Source: Crocodylus rhombifer (lineage: Eukaryota > Chordata > Crocodylia > Crocodylidae). From it: a stretch of 64,000 nt of DNA. A model generated the notes under the pieces. The model was not told the origin of the DNA, made no database searches, and saw nothing but the letters and a program-made list of their open reading frames with translations. The stretch lies in assembly GCA_038503035.1 (NCBI GenBank), contig JAVSML010024016.1, positions 976,558 to 1,040,557 of the forward strand, given 5' to 3'. The number at the start of each line of letters is the position of its first letter. Positions within the stretch are counted from its first letter, which is position 1. Of this stretch, positions 35,391 to 45,793 are shown piece after piece. The translations under genes and the position numbers were made by a program.

Positions 35391-35692
35391 AATATTAACA
35401 AGAATGGCTAACAGATGGCAAAATGGCAGAAGAAAGGATAGGCTGATTAATGGAACATCAAGACCAATGAAAAAGAGAGCAGGAGTGAAGAGAGATTAGC
35501 AGGAATTAGGTAGATTATGAGACATGAAGTCAGTTGACCTGCTCAGCACTTCCTGAGAAGAAGTGCCACTGCATCTCCCAGTTGGTTTTAAAGGTTTGGG
35601 TGGAGCAGGGAATGAAACTGGAAAGGTGCAACTGCACCAGGGCATCCGCCTGGATCTGCCCCTGTGGGGTTAGCACTGCACGTCTCTCTAGT
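35391..35692. other. No recognisable gene
   Basis: Short stretch of single-copy-like DNA. Nothing supported. Confidence 0.55.
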
Positions 35693-35824
35693 CCAGTAGT
35701 TTTCAACCTATGGTCTGCAGATGCCTGGGGGCCCACAAACTATGTCTAAGGGGTCCACAAAAGATGACTATGATCAATGAAATCTATGTAAATACCCACA
35801 TTTACAATTCAAAGGAGTCTGTAC

Positions 35825-36826
35825 TAGACCTGTGCAAAACAGCACCATTTTGTTTTGATGTCCATTTCACCATTTTGACAGGACAGTGTTTCATTTCAAG
35901 TTTCATTTCATTTCAAAAGTGCTGTTCCATTTCGTTTCATTGAAATTGTTTCGCTGCTTCAACGCTATTTCGACATTTTGCCCATAGGTTATGATGGCAA
36001 AGCATTAAACTGCCTATAACCTTGTCATTTCTTGCCTGATTCAGATGAAACTTGCAAGGACAGTAGCTCCTTCTGAGACCGTGAAGCCTGCTAAGTTTCA
36101 AGGAGATAGGTGCAGGAGTTTCTGGAAAACTGCACTTCAAAAAGTCTTTAAAACAAAAATCATGTCACATGTGTGTGCTAATGCACAGTGGGGTGAAAAC
36201 TGCAGGTATGGTAGCCCCGATGAGTCCATAAAGCTGCCAGCTTTCAAGGAGATAGGTACAGGGGTTTCTGGAAAATTATACCTCAAGCTGCTGACAAGCA
36301 AAGCTTGCGACATGTGTGACTTTGTGTGTGTGTTAAGGCGCAGCGGGATGAAAACTGCAGGGATGGTAGCCCCTCCTGAAACCATGAAGCTTGCCAAGTT
36401 TCAAAGAGATAGGTGCAGGGGTTTCTGGGAAACTACACCTCAAACTGTTCAGAGCAAAACTTGTCACTTGAAAGTGTGATGGCATACAGAAAGCTCAGTT
36501 CAAACACGGCTTTTTATGCTGTTTTTCGTCTCTCCCTGAGAGCACTGAGATTGGAAACAACCTCAGGGAAGGATCACAGTCACTGGTCAGCTACACATGT
36601 CAGTATCAGAACAGTCCTTCCCCTCTTCCCCCTCCTTCTCCTTAGTTTCTTCTTAGCTGAAAGCAAGCCCAGCTTTGAAACTGACAATGTTTCAAAACTT
36701 TTGAAACATTTTGACTGCCCACGTTTCATTTTGAGGCTGTTTTGAAGTCTTTCATTTTGTTTTGATTTTGAAACAAGTTGAAACAGCATTGAAACAAAAT
36801 AGCCGGCAGAATTTTCCACAGCCCTA
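35825..36826. mobile_element. Nested hAT-like element, 1002 bp
   Basis: Ends TAGACCTGTGCAAAAC and TTTTCCACAGCCCTA, related to the TAGGCCTGTGCAAAGC family ends. The flanking octamers GTCTGTAC and GTCTGCAC match at 7 of 8 and lie within the older MITE. Both subterminal regions are rich in TTTCATTT/GAAACA motifs that pair in inverted order. The centre holds three tandem units. No transposase. Confidence 0.9.
36000..36470 (+). repeat. Three tandem units of about 152-155 bp inside the nested element
   Basis: The motif 'gatgaaac/aactgcaaggacagtagctcc...gaagcctgctaagtttcaaggagataggtgcagg.gtttctggaaaa' starts at about 36042, 36194 and 36347. The units are diverged and joined by variable spacers. The apparent 144-codon frame (36045-36479) reads the units in changing frames, so it is not a repeat protein. 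Confidence 0.85.
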
Positions 36827-37046
36827 GTCTGCACCTCCATTCAAAATTTCCAGAGGGGTCCACACCTCCGTTTGATTTTTTTTAGGGGTCTTCAAATGAA
36901 AAAAAGGTTAAAAACCACTGTTCTATCCTCCTTCTGAAGACAGCCTACTGCACTTCACATTTACTACTCACTGGAAAAACAGCACTGTGAAAATTTCTGC
37001 CCCTTTGGGAACAGAAGCCTAGGCAAGTTCCCAGGCCAATATCTAT

Positions 37047-38048
37047 TAGGCCTGTGCACAGCAGCTAGTATTGACTTCGGATTCAGATTTGGTCGATTCA
37101 GGGGACAGTGATTTGACTCAGTGATTTGAATCACAGTCCCAATTCAATTTGGCCAAATCACCAAATCAGCCAGGTCAGGCCCATCCTCCACCCACTTTCT
37201 CAGCCTGGCAATGTCTGCCCCACCTGCCCCAGCTCTTGGCACTTCTTAAAAAAAAAGCCTCGGTACTCACCAGGTGTTGCTGGGCCAGGGATGATCCCTA
37301 CTGCCCCATACTGCATGGGGGGCTCTGCACAAGCTCTCCAACCCTGCCCTGCTCCCCCAGCACCCCCATGGGTGCCCTGCCCAGGCTAGCTCCAACCCTT
37401 TAAGAAAAAAATGAAAAAAACTCTGAGACTCACTGCTTCTGCCGGCGGGGGGTTATCGCCACTGCCTCCCACTGCCAGATGCCATGTGGGGAGCTCAGCA
37501 TGAGTCCCTGAAGCCCTGAGACTGCTACAGGAGTGGTGAGTCCTGGGGTTTTTCATGGCTTTATTTTTTCTAAAAGGGCCAGAGCTGGCCTGGGTGGAGT
37601 ACCCATGGGGGAGCTGGTGGAGTGAGGGGGGTTGGGGGCTTTTTGCAGAGCCCCCATGCAGTGTGGGGTGACAGGAATCACCTCCCCCACCCAGCAGCAC
37701 CTGGTGAGCACCAGGGCTTTTTTTTAAAGTACAGGAGCTGGGGGGCAGCCATGGAGGGGCTGGTGGAGTTGGTGAGGGTTGCAGGGGCTGGCAGGGGTCT
37801 CCCCATGATCCCTTCCTTCCTCCCCTAGCCCTCCCTCCCCTGCCTCTAGTACTTACCAGCTCGAAGTCAGTTGCAGCTCCCTGCTGCAGCCACCAGGGAC
37901 TGCCCAAATCATCAAAGTTCTCTGAATCTTTTCCAAAGAATCCATTTGGACCTTTAAATTGACCCTCTGATTCAATTCAGATTTGGCCACCGAATCAGGC
38001 TGAATCTCCTCTGAATCAAATCACCACCCGAAGCATTGCACAGCCCTA
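37047..38048. mobile_element. Foldback hAT-like element, about 1.0 kb
   Basis: Left TAGGCCTGTGCACAGC and right GCATTGCACAGCCCTA, with flanking octamers ATATCTAT and GTATCTAT (7 of 8). The GC-rich arms are inverted copies: left about 37248-37345 (aaaaaaaagcctcggtactcaccaggtg...catggggggctctgc) and right about 37640-37725 (gcagagcccccatgcag...cacctggtgagcaccagggctttt). Subterminal GATTCAG/GAATCA repeats flank them. Same family as the elements at 15 kb and 19 kb. No transposase. Confidence 0.9.
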
Positions 38049-38171
38049 GTATCTATGTCATAAAGCCACATACCCTTCAGCTTGTGCTTTTCCTCATGTC
38101 TCCATATATTACAATTTCCTGCCTGCTCAGGGGCCAGCTTTGAGAAGAGGGATGGAGAAGGCTTTCGTAAT

Positions 38172-38330
38172 ATCTACTGGTGTGTCCTAGTGGCTAATGC
38201 ACTTTGCTGAGATGCAAGTTCAAATCCTCTGTGGATGGGGAAAGCCTAGAGCCTGCATCTCCTGTTTCATGGCAACTGCCCAGACTATTTGGCTAAAGCA
38301 AGGGAGAGGCCTCCCTTTCTTTGTGGCTGA
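38172..38330 (+). mobile_element. tRNA-derived SINE-like fragment
   Basis: The sequence from 38180 (ggtgtgtcctagtggctaatgc) resembles a tRNA 5' half with an A-box-like element at about 38188-38200. A B-box-like AGTTCAAATCC at 38217-38227 matches GGTTCGAATCC at 9 of 11. It cannot be a functional tRNA gene because the acceptor stem does not close. The downstream body has no poly(A) tail. Confidence 0.55.
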
Positions 38331-38740
38331 AATTTTAGAACCTACTGGACCTCTTACACAGGTACTTGAGCAATTCCATTTCATTGTGCAGCTGCTCTAT
38401 AGGTGTGTGTACACTTGCACCCCCAGCTCTGAGTTTCAAACTGTACAAAAATTCCAAAAAAGTAGAGTTATGCAGCTGCAGGCAGGCCATTTAAGTCCAT
38501 ATAAAATGAAATAAGATTTAGCCCTCAGTGTCTGGCAGGAATTTTCTTTCCATCAATATTTTAAGAAAAAACAATAAAAGCAAACAGGCCAATGTCAAAA
38601 TAGTATCATGTTGCTTTTGTCAGGACTCTAAAAATCTTCTGTTAATTATATGGTTGGAAATAACATATGGATCCACCCTAATGTCCAGCTTCACACCAAG
38701 ACTCTCATCCAGCAAACCACTGGCAATGTGTAGGGGGTTA

Positions 38741-38939
38741 GATTGGCCGTGAACCCCCTGGAAATGCCACCTGCGAAACCACAAACCAATGCACTTCCAG
38801 TTTCACTGCTGGCTCAGCTGCTGAGGGACCACGCCCCGCCCTTCCCCGGCAAGTGATTGGCTGCTGGGAACACCCCCCTCCCATCGGCAATCTGGTACCC
38901 CCCCCCACCAAATCAGGAGGGAGGCACCAGTCACCCCTG
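38741..38939 (+). mobile_element. hAT-like MITE, second copy of the 45.8-kb family
   Basis: Aligns with 45794-46026 along its length: gattggccgtgaaccccctg at the left, then 'gcacttc.agtttc.ctgctggctc', 'gattggctgctggg', 'caatctggt.cccccc' and the right end GGCACCAGTCACCCCTG. Its own flanks do not give a clear 8-bp duplication, so the left boundary may be off. Confidence 0.7.
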
Positions 38940-39246
38940 TAGCAAAACACTTAAAATACACTTTAACATGCAGCGCAAAAGTCATCCTGTTCCTGCTTAT
39001 GTGCTTAAAATTAACCATACAATTAAGTGCTGTTCTTAGACCAAGGACTACCTCCCAATCTTAAAAAAGCATGCCTTCATGCTCATATTACAAGGTAGTT
39101 TCACAGTCCCCAGCACAGCTGTCTACGGGCACTGTGCAACCTCAGCAGGGGAAGAGTGTAGAGGACAGGGAGTTAAGGTTGCCAACTGTACAAAAGAGCT
39201 GGCCTTTTCTGCAGGAGAGTAGAGTGCTGCATGCACACAAGGATAT
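38940..39246. other. No recognisable gene
   Basis: About 300 bases of single-copy-like DNA. Nothing supported. Confidence 0.5.
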
Positions 39247-39784
39247 GGCTAGGGACAGACATTCAAAAAGCCTGAGCCTGAATTGATTCAATCTTTGCAC
39301 GTTAGTCTAACTTGGCTAGGCTGAACTGGTTTGTAACTGGATAGACATTCTCTCTGGACTGAGGAAATTCAGGCACATGCTTGCAGTGGCTCAAGCTAGA
39401 AGCTGGGGGGTGCTAGAACAACCTTCCCCTCCACTGGACTGAGCTGAGGGGGGCATGGCCAGGCCCCAGCAGGACGTCTGATTAGAGAGGTCTGCCTGCA
39501 CCATCTCAGGTTTTTCCCCGCTTGCTGCTCAAGGGGCAGGAATGTTGCCAGACCCCAGGCCTGGGCCAGGGGGGGTGCGCAGTACATGCATCTCTTGATG
39601 ATATGGAGCTCTTCAATCTCCCTTTCCCTGCTTCTTTATATTGTCTGCCTCAAACAGACAGGTAAGCAAGCTAGCAGGGAGCTGATAACAATGTTTATCA
39701 CCTTATCAGCAAAACAGTAGCCTCTCTCTATTAATTCAAACTCTTCTTCAATAGTTTACTAGCTCACCTGTTGATTAGCCTCAA
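39247..39784. mobile_element. Inverted-repeat DNA element, left half of split copy
   Basis: Starts GGCTAGGGACAGACATT and continues parallel to 5415 onward (agcctgag.ctgaatt.attcaatctttgca..ttagtcta; ttgcagtggctcaagctagaagc). The similarity fades after about 39470. The matching right end lies at 44780, about 5.5 kb away, beyond the antisense CR1. Confidence 0.75.
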
Positions 39785-40043
39785 ATAGTTTAATAGTTTC
39801 ATAGTTTCTAGGGTTGGAAGGGACCTGAGCAGATCATCTAGTCCGACCCCCTGCCATGGCAGGAAAGAGTACTGGGGTCAAACGACCCCAGCAAGATGTT
39901 CATCCAACCTCCTCTTAAACACCCCCAGGGTAGGAGCCTGCACCACCTCTCTTGGAAGCTGGTTCCAGACCCTAGCCGCCCTGACTGTGAAGTAGCGCCT
40001 CCTGATATCTAACCTAAACCTACCCTCTGCCAGCTTGTGACCG

Positions 40044-42815
40044 TTATTCCTGGTCAACTCCTGGTGGTGCTCGGGGGAACAGTGACTCCCCCAGTGCCTG
40101 CTGATCCCCCCTGACTAGTTTATAACAGGCCACAAGATCCCCCCTCAGCCTTCTCTTTTGGAGGCTGAACAGGTTCAGGTCCCGCAGCCTGTTCTCATAA
40201 GGCCTGCCCTGCTGTCCCCTGATCATACGAGTGGCCCTCCTCTGGACCCTCTCCATGCTGTCGACATCCCTCTTGAAGTGCGGCACCCAGAACTGGACGC
40301 AGTACTCCAACTGCGGCCTGACCAGTGCTGCATAGAGGGGGAGGATCACCTCTTTGGACCTGCTCGAGATGCATCTGTGGATGCATGCCAAGGTGCGGTT
40401 GGCCTTCCTAACTGCCTCTCCACACTGCCGGCCCATGTTCATCTTGGAGTCAATGATGACCCCCAGATCCCTTTCCGCCTCCGTGCTGACAAGAGGGGAG
40501 TTCCCTAACCTGTAGGTATGATGCCGGTTGTTCCTCCCGAGGTGTATCACCTTGCGCTTGTCTGTGTTGAATCCCATCCTATTCTCATCCGCCCACCCCT
40601 GTAGCCTGTCTAGGTCTGATTGTAACCTGTTGCATCCTTCCAGTGTGCCCACGTCCCCCTACGTTAGTGCCATCAGCAAATTTGAACAGGGTGCTTTTCA
40701 CCCCCTCATCCAAGTCACTAATGAAGATGTTGAACAGTGCGGGCCCGAGGACCGAGCCCTGCGGAACCCCACTGCCCACGTCCTTCCAGGTTGAGAAGGA
40801 CCCATCCACTACCACCCTCTAGGTGCGGCCTACTAGCCAGTTGGCGACCCATTTGACTGTGTGGGTGTCTACACCACAGCCCCCCAGTTTCTTAATGAGA
40901 ACAGGGTGAGAGACAGTGTCAAAAGCCTTCCGGAAGTCCAGGAAGACTATATCCACTGCTACCCCTGCATCTAATGATCTGGTGATCTGATCGTAAAAGG
41001 CCACCAGGTTGGTCTGACAGGACCTGCCACTGATGAACCTGCGTTGGTTGCCCCTAAGCATGCAGTCCCCTGCTGGCCCCTCCTGGATGTGTGCCAGCAT
41101 AATTTTCTCGAACAGCTTGCCTAGGATCGAGGTAAGACTAACCGGTCTATAGTTTCCCGGGTCCTCCTTCCTGCCTTTTTTGAAGATGGGGACCACGTTG
41201 GCCTTCTTCCAGTCCTCCGGTACCTCACCAGAGCACCACGAGTGCTCGTAAAGTTGTTCCAGGGGACTTGCAATGACCTCGGCCAGTTCCTTTAGAACTC
41301 TAGGGTGGAGATCATCCGGGCCGGCTGACTTGAATACATCCAACCCCTCCAGAAGCTCCCTAACTAAATCCTCGCTAACCCGTGGCCCAGGCGTGCCTCC
41401 CCCAGGGCCCGAGGGGGGCCCAGCAGGGAGGTGGCTGTTCTGGTCCCTACTTAGGAAGACGGAGGCAAAGAAATTGTTAAACATGTTAGCTTTGCCATCT
41501 GGTATGACGACCAAGTTTCCCATGGTGTCCTGCAACGGCCCCACATTACCCGGGACCTTCTTTTTACCCCCTACGTATTTAAAAAAGGACTTCTTATTAT
41601 CCTTAATCTGGGAAGCTAGTCCCAGTTCCATCTCTGCCTTGGCCTTCCTAACTACCTTCCTACATCCCCGAGCAACTATAGAATAGTCCTCCCTGGTGAT
41701 GACCCCTTCTTTCCATTGGGTGTAAGCCTCCTTTTTAGCAAGGAGACATTCCTGGATGCTTTTGGTGAGCCACGGAGGCTTGTGTGCTCTCCTGCTCCCT
41801 TTGATCCTCGCTGGACTTTCCTTTGGGCTTGGAGGATCGTCTCCTTAAGGAGCAACCACTCTCCTTGGACACCTGGCTCCCCTCCCCTCCGGGACCTCAG
41901 CACTTCTCCAACTATCCTCCTTAGCTCATTGAAGTCTGCCCTCCTAAAATCTAGGGCCGCTGCCTTACTGCATGCCTTTGCTACCTTGCGCTGGATGGTG
42001 AATTCCAGCAGGCAATGATCACTGTCGCCCAGGTGGTCGAGCACCCGCAGCCCCCTCACCAGGTCATCACCCATGGCCAGGACTAGGTCCAACAAGGCGT
42101 CTCCCCTGGTGGGGCAGTGCACCTCCTGGGTTAGATGGAGGTCCTGCACTCTGGCCAAGAACCTACGTGAGCGTTCAGACCTGGCTGACTGCTCTTCCCA
42201 GCAGATGTCCGGGAAATTCAGGTCCCCCATGACTACCACATCCTTAGCCTTCACTACGTCTGTGAGCTGACCCAAGAATTCCTGGTCAAGCTCTTCTCCC
42301 TGGTTGGGAGGTCTGTAGTAGACTCCCACCCTTAAGTCCCTTTCCCCTCAACTGCCTTTAACCCAAAGCACTTCAGAGTGCCCCTCCCCTGACTCCTTGC
42401 TAATTAACGAGGATGTGTATTCCTCCTTAATATAGAGTGCCACGCCCCCACCTCTCTTTCCTATCCTGTCCCTCCTGTACAGCCTATAGCCCTTGACATT
42501 CACCGCCCAATCATGTGTTGCGTCCCACCATGTTTCCGTAATCCCCACTATGTCCGGGCTGGTATCAGCCAGCAGGAGGGTGAGTTCCTCTTGCTTGTTG
42601 CCCATACTACGAGCGTTTGTGTAGAGGCGTTTGAGGCCTCCTGTGGATGTGTGTACTGACCCCCTAGTCTCAGCTTTATCCTGGCCCCTATCTCTTTCTT
42701 GTTTATTCACTTCGCTCATTGGTCTGGGCTGGGCTGTAGTTGTGGGTGCTGTTTGGTCTGGCAGTCTGATGTTTCCTCTGCCCTCATCTTCCCCTTCCCC
42801 CAACGAGCCTAGTTT
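40044..42815 (-). pseudogene. CR1 ORF2 relic: complete endonuclease and reverse transcriptase layout
   Basis: Blocks in order on the minus strand: LYTNARSMGNKQEEL, GITETWWD, GGGVALYIKEEYTSS (42620-42390); VYYRPPNQGEELD, GDLNFPDICWE, GDSDHCLLEF (42325-41990); the RT N-terminal [33 protein letters not shown] and SGRSCQTNL; the palm DIVFLDFRKAFDTVSHP (40950-40900); [14 protein letters not shown]; then the C-terminal PQLEYCVQF and RVQRRATRMIRG. The catalytic FADD position reads FADG at about 40675. Breaks include frame changes near 41690 and 42340 and a stop at 40819-40821. Normally about 900 or more residues; here split into at least five frames. Confidence 0.94.
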
Positions 42816-43874
42816 AAAGCCCGCCAGAGGAGGTCTGCCAACCTAGAAGAGAACACACCCTTACCTTTAGGGGAAAGGTGGAGCCCAGCCCATCCCAGCA
42901 TGTCTCTCATCGTGATGTGCCGGTCATGGCTGAGGAAGCCAAAGCCCACCTCGAAGCACCATTCCTGTAGCCACCAGTTGGTCTCCACGATGCACGTTTC
43001 ATGCCATCTGCCTCGTCCACTCACTGGCAGGATAGAAGAGAAAACCACCTGTGCGCCCATCTCCTTCAGCACACACCCCAGAGTGTGGTAGTCCTCCATC
43101 AGGCGATCAGGGCTCCTCCTGGCCACATCGGTAGAGCCCACATGAACTAGGACCATGGGGTAATAATCGGTGGGCTGGATTACGGTCTGGAGCATCCCTT
43201 TCATGTCCTGAATCCTCGCTCCAGGTAGGCAGTATACCTCGCATGCTGAGGGGTCCCGGCGACAGATGGGGCCCTCCGTACCTCTCAGGATGGAGTCACC
43301 AATGACGATCACGCGACGCTTCTTCCTCCTGGCCTTCTTGCTTCCTTCAGCAAGTGCTCACGGGACGCTGTGAGCATGGAGTTGCCTCCTCCCTGGTTTC
43401 GTCCTCTCCGTCCTCCTCCTCCAGGGCTGCCAGGGCTTCGTGCCTGTTCTCCAGCTGGACTGTAGGAACTGGTGCTTCCGTGTTTCAAGCAGCCCTGGCA
43501 CGGGAGGTGACCGTCTGCCACTTAGCAGTGGAGGGCTCATCTTGAGGTGCATCCTCCTTGGTCGTACAACCCTGCAGGGAAAGAAAATAGCTGTCAATTT
43601 CTTCCTCTGCCTCCCTGATTCCCCTCAGCCTGCTAACCTTCTCCTGGAGCTCCCTCACCCGCGCCTCCAGGGCCCTAAGGTGGGTGCCTGCAGGACAGGT
43701 GTGGGGGTCTCCAGTCCCTGCCCCCCCAGGCCTTGCTGGGCAGCTCCCACAGGCCAGGGGGTTGGGGGATGCCAGCCCCCCCGTGGGCTGTGTCTGGGTG
43801 GAGGCCTCAGACAAGCCCCGGGAAGGCCGCACCCCCTGGGCAGGGGCCCTGGTAGCACTCTGTGTCAACACCAT
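42809..43874 (-). pseudogene. CR1 ORF1 relic: coiled coil, basic patch, SGNH-esterase-like domain
   Basis: The N-terminal frame (43874-43485) has Cys-containing segments (CGSC and a CPAGTH) and a heptad-like helix, ALEARVRELQEKVSRL, as expected of a self-associating RNA-binding ORF1 protein. After a frame change, a basic run KKARRKKRR (about 43340-43316) leads into the SGNH-type domain: VIVIGDS (block I, Ser present, 43312-43292), VHVGSTD (block III, the usual Asn replaced) and GLHLSPKG (block V). The expected DxxH Asp reads Ala. The ORF1 end overlaps the open ORF2 frame. Confidence 0.85.
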
Positions 43875-43879
43875 CGTAG

Positions 43880-44200
43880 GAGTTTCTAGCTAAGTTCGGG
43901 TCCTCTGGCCCGCTCTAACACAAGTCAGCCTCTGAGCGCCTCCTGCTCCCCCTCCGACGCGAACGCCGGTGCGCTCTTACAGACCGTGCCTGTTTGTGTG
44001 CTCTGTTCGCGTGGCTCGAGAGCGTGGCTCCCTACTGGCTCAGCTAAGAGGGATCCGGGGGCCTTCCCGTCCAGATCCAGCTCAGCTGCACCGGTCCCTC
44101 TGCCCCACTTACCTTAGAGGGATCAGCTGCTGCTGCCCCAGCTGCTGCTCCGTTCGCTTCAGCTGCTGTCGCCTCCGCTCCAGGTCAGGTAAGGGGGCAC
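43880..44200 (-). promoter_or_regulatory. GC-rich 5' leader of the antisense CR1
   Basis: CpG-containing sequence (ccctccgacgcgaacgccggtgcgctc at 43951-43977) upstream of ORF1. Full-length CR1 elements carry an internal promoter in this region. This assignment is by position only; no specific site is identified. Confidence 0.45.
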
Positions 44201-44544
44201 ACGTGTGTGTAAGACACACGTGTGCCTGTGTCCTTCCTCTCCCCACTGCTCCTAGCTCCTGAGTGGTCACTGTTTTGTCTGCCTATCCCAGTGAAATTGG
44301 AGAGACACACACAGACACCTCTCAGCATTAGCCAGCATACCATATGCCTAGGGTCCATGAGGCTGGGGTCCATGCTGTGAAAGATGGGAGGGAGTGGGGT
44401 GGGGGATTCCTGTTTGAGCAGCAGGGGCAAGCCAGGCAGACTCTACTGTATCTGCAGTCTCTGCCAGAGCTCTAGCTAGGAAGCAGAGGGGCAGGGACAG
44501 CCCTGCTGTGGAGCAGAGAGCCCCACCCAGCCCAGAGAGCATGC
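44201..44544. other. Junction sequence between the CR1 5' end and the split element
   Basis: About 340 bases that match neither the ORF region nor clearly the 5415-5866 copy. They could be the CR1 5' end or interior sequence of the split element. GC-rich, no coding signal. Confidence 0.4.
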
Positions 44545-44780
44545 AGGGATGCTGCAGGAGTCTGGTTTATCTTAAACCAGCAAGGGGTCTGGGACAGACA
44601 TTGCATAAACCAGTTTGACACAAATCAGTTGAGTCTGATACTACATTCAGCCAGGTTTATCACAAACTGGTTTCAGCCATTTTCAAACTGGTTTATGTGT
44701 AATGAGCATCGGTTCTGTTACAGGTTTCGACCAGTTTCTGATCACTTAAACCAGTTTATGCGTAATGTCTGTCCCTAGCC
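44545..44780. mobile_element. Inverted-repeat DNA element, right half of split copy
   Basis: Parallels 5655-5866: 'caggggtctgggacaga.att..ataaaccagtttgac', 'gagtctgatactac.ttcagccaggttta', 'ggtttcagccattttcaaactggttta' and 'cagtttctgatcactTaaaccagtttatg'. It ends AATGTCTGTCCCTAGCC, the exact complement of the left end at 39247. Both ends are flanked by TAT, too short to identify the superfamily. Confidence 0.85.
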
Positions 44781-45785
44781 TATTAGAGCAAACTCTAATC
44801 ACTGTAAAAATAAACCAAAAAAATCAACCAAAATTCTTTGTTAAATTGAGTCAAAATCAAGTACATGTGTCAGAAATATAAGGGGGGATGGAGAGAGGAG
44901 AAGGCAGCTTACAAGAATTATATAGTTCAAGCAATTAAAAATCCTGAAATGTGTGAGTTAATATTTACCTTAAGAAAGCATACACATTTCAAAGTGTGAA
45001 TCAAAGGTGAACTGAACAAGTTTTGTACCCTGTGTGAAGGGGAGTGCGGAGTGCCAGAGAGTGGTGGGAGGAAGGGTGCCACAGGGATTCAAAGGTCTCA
45101 ACTGTTGCTGCCACTTTGCTGTCTGCCAACCCTGGCTGCAGCTGCTGTAGTTTCCCACATCCAGCTGCTACTGCCCAGCACTGGGCTGCTGCTGCTGAGA
45201 TAAAGATTCCCTGGGGGTTGCCATTCCAGAGCCCCTGTCTACGTCAGCACCTGGGACTGGTGCCCCATTCACCCACCCCAAACTATGCTACTGATCTGAA
45301 AACCTATAACCTATGCAACTAGTGTCTGGCCTTTTCTTCCTTATCATTTCCTTCCCTACAATGCAATTATGAAGCCTATTATTTGTGCAACTGAAAGTTT
45401 TCAGGATCAGGACCATTTGAGAACTTCTAAGACTTTTCCTCAGGAAGTTTATAGTGTAAGCCAATAAGCATTTTAGTTTGCAAAGGCCAGTATTGAATTT
45501 GGTCAGAAATTGGACTTTCATTCTCTACCAAATTCTGAAACCACAAATTGTGTGTTCTGAAATGGAACAAAGCCTTAAATTTGGGAACTTCCCAAAAAAT
45601 GGGAATTCCAAAATTTCAGTCAGAGAAAAGACAAACCGCCATCTGTTTCAGGTTTTTCAAGGCTCCCCAAGCTGCCCTGAGCTGGAGATGATGCACTGGG
45701 CTTCTAAATGGTTATGGAACAATGGAAGCTCTAACTTGAAATTAGTTCTCCTTGTGCTACTGTGGATCTAGGGCTGTTATGGAAC
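44781..45785. other. No recognisable gene
   Basis: Mixed DNA; short frames only. Nothing supported. Confidence 0.55.
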
Positions 45786-45793
45786 TAGGGCTC

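Larger units (their letters stand above)
35694..36920. mobile_element. hAT-like MITE split by a second element
   Basis: Left end CAGTAGTTTTCAACCTATGG and right end GGTTAAAAACCACTG are inverted repeats of the CAGTGGTTCTCAACC type. The flanks CTCTAGTC and TTCTATCC match at 5 of 8, consistent with an old target duplication. Removing 35825-36834 joins two halves that themselves pair (ggggtccacaaaaga... and ...ggggtccacacctcc), so the original element was about 217 bp. Confidence 0.82.
39785..44200 (-). mobile_element. CR1 LINE, nearly full length, antisense
   Basis: The only copy here spanning 3' tail, ORF2, ORF1 and a GC-rich 5' leader. The 3' end is at about 39785 (complement ...ccttccaaccctagaaactatgaaactatt). 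ORF2 covers 40044-42815, ORF1 about 42809-43874, and the 5' leader 43880 to about 44200. The 5' edge is approximate. By eye the substitution level is modest, yet the ORFs are broken and key catalytic residues are changed. Confidence 0.95.

Noticed and set aside
36045..36479. A repeat protein of 144 residues
   Set aside because: The three DNA units are read in different frames, so the protein does not repeat.
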